From contig NC_049997.1 in assembly GCF_000003815.2 (NCBI RefSeq), forward strand, positions 11,339,256 to 11,366,666: a stretch of 27,411 nucleotides of DNA, in the 5' to 3' direction. The translations under genes were made by a program, and so were the position numbers. Each line of letters opens with the position of its first letter. The first letter of the stretch is position 1. Source of the DNA: Branchiostoma floridae. Its lineage: Eukaryota; Chordata; Leptocardii; Amphioxiformes; Branchiostomatidae. Of this stretch, positions 12,901-21,900 are shown one piece after another. The notes under the pieces were generated by a model, which had not been told where the DNA came from, ran no database searches, and saw only the letters and a list, made by a program, of their open reading frames with translations.

Positions 12901-15900
12901 AAAGTTCATTTAAAAGAAAAATTGCCAAAGACCATATACATGAACTTTATTCACTTTGTTATATGAGAATGTTATCACGCACTAGCCATACTTAGTGAAA
13001 CAGTATTATAGAAATTGCCTATTTAATCAATCCATCATCATTTTCGCTATATCATCCATAACTTGGACATAGAACACAAACCTAATGCTCTTCTAATACT
13101 CTGTATATATCCCCAAAGGCGTATAATTGTGTCCCTCATCTATTTGTGAATATTCTTAGGTTTGCTTGGAAGGGTTCTCTGTAGTAATTCAGTTTCTTTT
13201 CTGCTTAGATACGGCGTTTAAAGGCACAAGTAGACCGATACGTCAGCGAAGAGGCTCCTATAGAAACTCTCATCGGAATCGTAGCAGCAATTACTCCTTT
13301 AGTTCAAACAGGGATGTCAACGCCGTCTTCTTCCGACACTCTCGTCGTCTGGGTAGGATATATTTATGGGATTTTGATGGACGCCACTTTTGATTACAAT
13401 AAAAGCATGACGCTTGTGATGAAATCAAGGTATGGAAAATATGAATTAAAAAAAGGTTACGATAGCAACATTCCGTTAAAAACATGTAACGTTAGAACAC
13501 AAATGTACAACTAAAGTCCATGTGATTTGATCCACGCGTGTTTGATTCCCATTCAAAAATCAAACAACTTGGAGAATGAACCTGGATATTGTAGCCACAG
13601 TTTGATTGTTCTGAGATTATTTTCGCCCGTTAACCCAAGTATTTAGATTCTTGTCTGTAGTAGATATCTGTCTACTGTGACCATTTTCCAAGTCCTTTAA
13701 TGTTTGCTGTATACAGCTATCTAGTATACGGCGTGAACTTGAGCATTACCATTGTACATTTTCCGTACAGGAGGAAGCTGTAGATCTGTTGAGCATGTCT
13801 TCTGAACTTATCAGAGCCTCACAAGGATCCACAATTACAAACATGGAGAAGATAAATGACAGTGAGTATCAGGAATAACAGATAGGACATTATTCTTTTA
13901 CCATAACAACAGCACGCTATACCCTACGTATAATCGTTATAATACAATATTTTCCTCAATTAAAAAAGAACTTCAGCCTCCTTTTTAGCTTTGTATCTTT
14001 GTATTTGTACTTACGTACCTATGATTCAAGATCATGTCGATGGATTGTTATAATTTTTGTATGTGGATACTATTAGGTACATGTTTTGATGTGCCGAGGA
14101 AACCTATCGAATTGGGATCTACGGAACGTTTTGCATGTGTTGCAGCATTACATGTTCTTACTGGTAGCAGAATGGTCTGTTCCATCTCAATGAAAGCTGG
14201 TAGACATGCACAGGGATTCATTTTGTACTTCCTCAGCCCAATGGACTAATTTGGGACAACAGACTTGATTTTCATCATTTAGGGCTTGTATATAACCATG
14301 GCTACGACTGACATGCATATATATGACATCTGCAAATTACGTACTTTTGTTTTGTAGTTTACGAGGAAAATTCATAATCCCATTCTATTCTATGATAGGA
14401 ACTTCAAACACATGAGACCTTGAAAGGGTTGACCATGAACAGATTTCACTCATGAAATAAGAATTTTATTGAGTAGAATTTTACTTTTCTGTTCAGTCGT
14501 AGGAAACACTGTGTCCAGCCTGGTACAAATGCTTCCCACCAAAAACTACACTATTGTTGATGACTCCGTACACCTGTTTGACATGGATGGCATTGATGTA
14601 CATTCAGTGGACGTGTCACCAAAACAGCAGCTGAAGAACATCAAGGACCAGCAGTTGAAATCTCAACTTCAGGTTAGCATTTACCTAACCTCTTTTTTTC
14701 ATGCCACTTTTACTTCTAGCATTGGCTGACCTTCATCTAGTCTAAAAGTTAGACTAAACACTGATCATGATTTATTGAAATTACAGATTAGAACATTGTT
14801 AACTGTAGTGGTAAAAATTTTTTCACACGCAACCATGAGTTATACTTACTTGCTGGATAACTTCAGTTACTTCGCCAATGTCAAACGCTATTGGTGCTGA
14901 AACTATGAGAGCCATGTTTAATTATATACTCTCCAAGCAGAGGTTGAATCGCGCAGATATAGTAGTAGTCGAAAAAATACACGGGCGCTCTTCTTACCTC
15001 TGCCTCAGAAGAAGAGCGTACGTGTAATTTTTCCGACTACTACTATATCTGCGCGATTCAACCTCTGCTTGGAGAGTAATGTTTATATACCATGGAGAAC
15101 ATATGTACATAATTGTACCATAATAAACTTAAACCTCTACTGTAAACCTTTCATTATTCGCAAATGTGTATTTAACATACAGAGTCGTGATGCTGCGTTG
15201 TCTCTGATGGGAGCCATTGACAGAGCAGCAAACAGTCTACTGGATATCTTACCAAATATGGAGAATTACGTCACAACATTTGAAAACGACGATGTCACCG
15301 TCGTCATTGCAAGGTCAACTACTGGTAATAATGTGACACTTCAAGTGGGTCAAGTTACCATGTCAGCTTCTACTAACTGTTCGGCGTTTGGCGATACTGA
15401 CGCTAAGGTTAGTAGCAGGCATTCAAATTGTCAAATATTGGAGACGTCTCCTGTTTAAAAAAAAGCATACTCTGTTTTGCACTCATAATTTATTTGCTGT
15501 TAGCCTATTCTAGCTCCTATTGCTTCACGATCATTACCTTCGCCAAGAAGGTTATGTTTTGGGTAGCGTTTGTATGTGTGTACATATATCTATGTTTGTA
15601 TGTATGTAGAAGACCAGCATAACTTCTTGTTGAGACCTGGGAACGATTAGATTTTGGGCCTGTTACGGTACTACAGCGGAACTTCCGTGTTTGATATTTC
15701 CAGTTCTGGACATGCTGCGGATATGATTTTTGAGTGGTAGACAGCTCTTGATGCCGCGAGTAAGTTCGTTAGGGAAGCAAATCGGAGTTAGATAATAATA
15801 GGATGAATACCAGGCTAGTTTGCTGTCAATTAGTTGTTTTCAATATGAGTTTTCCGGTTTTGAATTTTCTAATAGATGGTAGTAATGAAGAAGAATCTGC

Positions 15901-18900
15901 TTTCCTGGAACGCATCTACCTTCGGGGAAAACGTCACAACAGCCGTGAATATGTTTTCCCTGGGACGTCAACGTTGCTCTCTACAGCTCACCGTCACCAT
16001 TCCGCTAGAATTGGAATTCTTAGATCTGCAACAACCGAGACGTCAGAAACGTGAGCTTGGGGAACGTGGGTTGGTTGGGACTCCGTGGCAGAACACATCA
16101 AATAGCTCCAATGGTGGGTATAGAAGCAACAGGACGATGGCATTTCATACATTCGACGTTCCGTCTTCAACCGTTCTAGTAGTGATGCGTTTGTCATGGT
16201 GGGATCACGCTGCAACCTACCTGCTGTACTTCCGTTACGACACGCCACCCACAGAAGAGTTGTATGACGACAAGATGGTTGTTAAGGAGGAAGATGTTCT
16301 TCTGGCTTGGCATCGAGGCACGAGCAGCTTGAAAACATTTACTCCAAATGTGAAGAGACAGAAGGGAAGACTGTATGTTGGGATACAGAAATCAGGTAAC
16401 CCCCCATGAGAAATTTTAATCAGTGACATAATTGCAGCAAAATTCAAGTTGTTTGCTCCATAGTCTGAATTTAGTTACTCTTCGTACATGTACTACAAAA
16501 GTGCATTTTATTCCCCCAATTTACAGACGTAATCATTTCCTGTGTCGTCACTAGATCTCTGTCCATCTCAAACTTCCACCAAGTTTCTATCTGCTTAGTT
16601 AAGAAACTATCTTATCTTCTATATGCAACATATTTACCTACAGATCCCCCCACTCTTTTGCACACTGCACCTTGGCCCGAAGAGTACCTACTCCAGGCAT
16701 CAACAGTGAGCTGTGTGGACTGGGGTTACACACCGGAGAAGTGGGAAGCTACAGCGTGTGGGGTATGCCAAACATAACCTCCTTGATCTTATCAAGCTAT
16801 CAGAAGCACAAAGAGTAATTTGTGATGCCTCGTATTTAGTATTAAGTTGCGGTTGGTCACACTTGTTTCGTCACATGCTATTGGATTTATGATAAGCCGA
16901 TCAATATGACAATAGTTTTGTAATGGATTCTAAGACATAAGATTCTAAGATAGATCCCCCCCCCCCAAAAAAACATACGATGTTTATATTGCTTTCTTTG
17001 TCATCAGGTCCACGTGGAGCTATCTGATAGTATCATCAGATGTAATTGCAGCTTCCCCGGGTCCAAGGCTGCCGTAGCCGGCTCCGTGCATCTGCTTCCA
17101 AACTCCATTGATTTTGACAGCGTATTCGCGGACTCCGAGAGCCTCAGTAGCAACATTGTTTTCTACACGGTCATCAGCGAGTGGGCTCTCTACTTGCTAT
17201 TGATCATCATCTTCAATGTGGACTTTCAGCATCTTCGAGTGAGTAAATTACCAACATTTCGTGGGAATTCGTATGGCCAAATGGCACGTCTAGTCTACTG
17301 TTTTTTTTTTTCAGGAAAAGATGAGTGGAGGTTCAGCGACTCTCAGCAGGAAAAGGCAGTTACCCCTGTTGTCCGTCCTCCCCCCGGACAGGATGCCAGC
17401 CCCATATCTGTACCAGATAACCGTCTCCACCGGCTCCATGTTTGGTGCCGGCACTTCGGCAAGAATCGGCTTCAATATATTCGGATCAAGGGGTAAAACC
17501 GCAGCCAAAGTGCTGAATACCGGCGGAGAAGTAAGTCTAGGGCTCTTGTCCTTTGTTTTTGCCTTTTCGCCTTGTTCACCATTATCCATGTCTACCGTTG
17601 TACGCAAGTGTATGTCTAGTTCATCATCTACGTCAACTGTTTGAATGCGTACGTCTTTGAGATGGTAGGTCTCCTAAGGGGGCGGGGGGGGGGGGTGGCT
17701 ACCGTTCCTCAATACTTGAGACAAGTACATGACACAGCCGTGTCTTTTAATTTGCAGTCGCTGTTACGAGGTGGCACGTACGACATCATCATGCCCCTGA
17801 AGACGTCATTAGGACATCTGGAACTGCTGCATATCTGGCACGACAACACTGGCGTTGATGAAGCTTCGTGGTTTCTGAAGGACATCATTGTCAAGGATTT
17901 ACAAACAGATGAAGTGTACGAAGCAGTCAATTTAGGCTTTTATGTTGCTTCACGACATAGAAATATATAATGGGACCAGTTCAGTCCATGTTTTGAATAC
18001 ATGCGGCTACATGCTTGCGATTCTTCAGCCTTTATTCCTATACAAAATGTCTAAATGTCGGCCTTGATAATATAATCATCAAAGACTCTCGTCCTTTACA
18101 GATATCAATTCATTTGTTATGACTGGCTGTCTGACGTCCGAAGTGACGGGCAAATTCAAAAGGTCCTACATGTGGCGACCCCAGAACAACTGCAAAGTTT
18201 CAGTTGCCTGTTCCGTGAGAACTCAGACGCAGTGTTCTACGATCAACACTTGTGGATTTCTCCTTTTGTGTCACCTGAAGGTATTTTTGCATCAGAGATA
18301 GGATAATCCAAGCATGTTTCGTAATAGAATCAATTGTGTTCATCAACTTTGCTTCCTGATTGTGTTATCATGTTGGTTAGATGTTGTTTACAAGTTACAT
18401 AATATAGACAAACGTATAGCTACTTTCCGTCCACCTATCAAAATACTATGTTTCCTTATACAGAGAATATCAATGACTGGGTATTCAGATGTCGTGTTGT
18501 TGTTTCCCCTATTTTTCAGGGTCCAGTTTTTCCAAGACAAAACGCCTGTCGTGCTGCTGGGCTGTCTTCAACACCATGATGCTGTCCAGCGCCATGTGGT
18601 ACAAGAGTGGGACAGGGGTGCTCGTCGAAAATACTGTGTATGAGCTGGGATTCGTACAATTCACGCTTCAAGTAAGATCAAGTTTATTCCGGCACCCCAG
18701 AATTCAATCTGAACTTATATTCGCATTAGTATCTCTAGAAGTAATTCCATTTGTGGATGCACAATTGCTGCACGTCAATCACAATTGCTTTAACCTATCA
18801 TTTTTTCCAGTAATATATCTGACTTAATTTCCATATATACTTTATAAGGAGCTGTACGTCAGTGTTATGGCTGCTCTCATGGTGGTACCTGTTGCCTTGG

Positions 18901-21900
18901 TACCGGTGAAACTGTTCCGGATTGAGCTACCAGCGCCCGTCACAACGCTAGGTGCACGACGTCATGCTACACATGGTAGGTTGACTTTGTTCTTCATCAT
19001 CATCATCATCATAATTCATCCGGTTACACCGGTGAGACACAGTCCAAAGCACAAGTTTTCCAGAATGATCTGTCCTTCATGGCAGACACTAAACTAGACC
19101 CCGACAGTCCAATGCCACAATGTTCTTCATCACATTACAAAACAAGAGTTCGGAGGCACTCAGACCTCCGTTAGTTGTGAATTGATGTCATGTCATGTCA
19201 AAGACTTTTTTGTGATTTTTTTCAAATGGGTGATGTTGGAACATTCTATTGTTGCATGGGGGAGATGGCTGAAATGTAAAGATGCTGCATTTGCTCTCAA
19301 GCAAATGTCGGCCTTTCTAGTTGTTATTGTTATTGGTTTGGCCGACTACTCTCTCTTAGCAGCCAGGGGCTGAATTAATATTGCGAGAATCTTAAACTTA
19401 TTTGAATGACAGTAATTATTTGTCTCATAATTGGACTATGTATTACTCGCTGACAAACATACATATCTCATCCTTGTTCTCTGCCGAATGGCTTGTTTAT
19501 AGAGCGACTGTCCCACTTGGCAAAGTACATGGCGTGGGTGTTGGTGGTGCTGGTGTCTATGGTGTCGTCGTTCTTTGTGATCCTGTACAGTCTGGACTGG
19601 GGTAGAGAGAAGAGTGAGGCCTGGCTTAAGGCCCTCTTCCTTTCATTCGGCCTATCAAGCCTTGTCACAGAGACTGGCCAGGTAAAGTTGGCATTCGATA
19701 ATACCAATTTTAGATAATAAAATACACTCTCGCAAATTGTGCCTTTAAACGGACAAAGAAATATGACTTTTTGTTGATATATGCCGACAGATTTTGGTCT
19801 TGGCGATCCTGGCTTCGTTGGTTTGCACCAAGTCATCTAAGACACAGAAGACGTACCATATCAACAAAGCAGAACTACACACACAGCTTTGGGACCATAA
19901 AGGTATTTCTAATGGATATTGTTCTGATCAAGGCTTCAGGTTTCAAAGTATGTTATGTGCTAATCATGTAACTTCCTCTGTGAATCTAATGGATTCTGTT
20001 ATAACTAAGGGTTCAGTTTTCAACCTGACACGTTATGTGCACGTGTTAACCATGTAACCCACCTGATGGTATGGAGGTTTTTTTGTTTCCCTATATTTTT
20101 AATTAGTAGAATTTCATTATCCTATATTGTTTAATCAGTAAAATTTTAAGATCTATTCTGTATGCTTTCTTTCTTTATTGTGTAGTTTATAGCTGACCAT
20201 ATAAAAGTCGCTGTACTTTTTGTCGTGTCAATAAAGCTTGTTGTTGTCTTGTTGTAATTGAAATTCCTCTGTTAATGTATCTATATTGCAAGATTTACAT
20301 TAGGAATCATTTTTACGTATTTGTAGCTTCACGAAAGGTACATCCACCTATGACTGCTCCTGCACAAACTATGCAAATCAAGAGTAAACAACGGCGTCGG
20401 TTCTACCACGTTTTGAAGGACTTCATCCTCCTGCTGATGTTTGTCGTGGTACTGTTTTACATCAGCCACCACGACAAAGAACCGCTTGCTTTCCACGCAT
20501 CGCAGACCTTGTCGAGCACGTTCATAGAAGGTTTCTATGAGGTAGGTCACTTAAGGAACATCCCCATAGTCATTTACGTATGGTAATTGGTAAACAATAG
20601 TATCATTCTCTTTCATCCTATCTCTACAACTTAACATGTGACTAGTACATAGAATGCTTCAAGATGTTTAAGTTCGATATAAGAAACCGTATGATGGACA
20701 GTGATATTCTTCTTTATTTTCTTTTTCTTTTGATTTTCGATCAATCATATGTTTCACAGCGTTCAGTTGCCACAACATTTCTGCTAAAATGCTAGGAATG
20801 ACTTCTCTTAGAGCAGGGTTTCTTTGACAGTTAGATATATGGTTATGTGAATACATTTCCATTCATGCAATAGTATAACTTTATTGTGTTTTGCCACAGA
20901 TCACCACTGCTGACGAGTTCTGGACATGGACTGAGGAGATCATCCTTCCTGTTTTGTACCCGTCGTTCTGGTACAATGGGTGGAAGATGAAGCATCTGGA
21001 TCGACAGTTTCCACTGTATACGGAAGCATTCAGAATCGGTCCACCGCGCCTAACTCAGTTTAGGAAGGCTCCAGGTGAGAATGTGAACTGAAAAATTCTC
21101 CCAAGTTGTCTTGGTTGTTGTTGATCACCACTCTCAAGCCACAAAGATTCATCATAAACCTTGAAACGTATTGCTCCAGTAGGAACCAATCTCTTGCCTC
21201 GTCCCAGATTCGTGCAGCATTTCCCTCGAATCGTTGGACTGTATTATTTATATATATTATTAGGCTTGGCACTCTTGTCTTATTGTTTCTGTGATCTTAG
21301 GATATTAATGGGTTCTATGATTCCTTTTGTATCTCCATTTTGTTTGGCATAATAATCTTTATAACGAATATATGCCAAATAGATTATTTCAAGGATTTCC
21401 AGCATTAAAAATATTTTTTATTGCAGAAGAAAGAGAATACCCTGAAAATGGTTGGGTGGTTACCAACGGAAATGCTGCATCTACATGTTGGCAATTCAAT
21501 GCCAGTGACACGGTGTCACACAACCCGGACTGCTCGCTTAAGTACATCATGGAGCTTCCCACTGGTAATGTTCTATCCGTGGCAGCATCGGTCTTCCTCA
21601 GGCTCCAGCATAACCAGTGGATCGACAAATACACACAGTATCTGGTACTCGACCTGTCCTTTTACCACCCATCCCTGAAGTTGTTCAGTAGCCTCAGAAT
21701 GACTGTACGTCAGGAAGGTATTGGTCATCTCTCTACATCTGCAACCGTTGAAACACACAGGCTGTTCCAATATGAAGACACGTCTGACTACGGCATGTTG
21801 TGTGCTCACATTGTCTTCATAGCCTTGCTTCTGGTCCATATCATCAAGGAGGTGGTATCCATAAAGAGAGAGGGAATAACACATTTCCGTTCTGCCTGGA

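Noticed and set aside
12300-13208. Possible gene boundary between an adhesion protein and a separate polycystin
   Set aside because: The long repeat-filled intron invited a split, but no stop codon, poly(A)-site plus promoter pair or signal peptide is seen. Intronic copy 1 of the AATAAA-type repeat is disrupted, and the phases match across it (1 to 1, then 0 to 0). cDNA would settle it.
17914-17915. GT at 17914 as donor of the second PLAT exon
   Set aside because: It gives phase 0, which cannot join the phase-2 acceptor at 18101; the GT at 17916 restores both frame and the conserved PLAT sequence.
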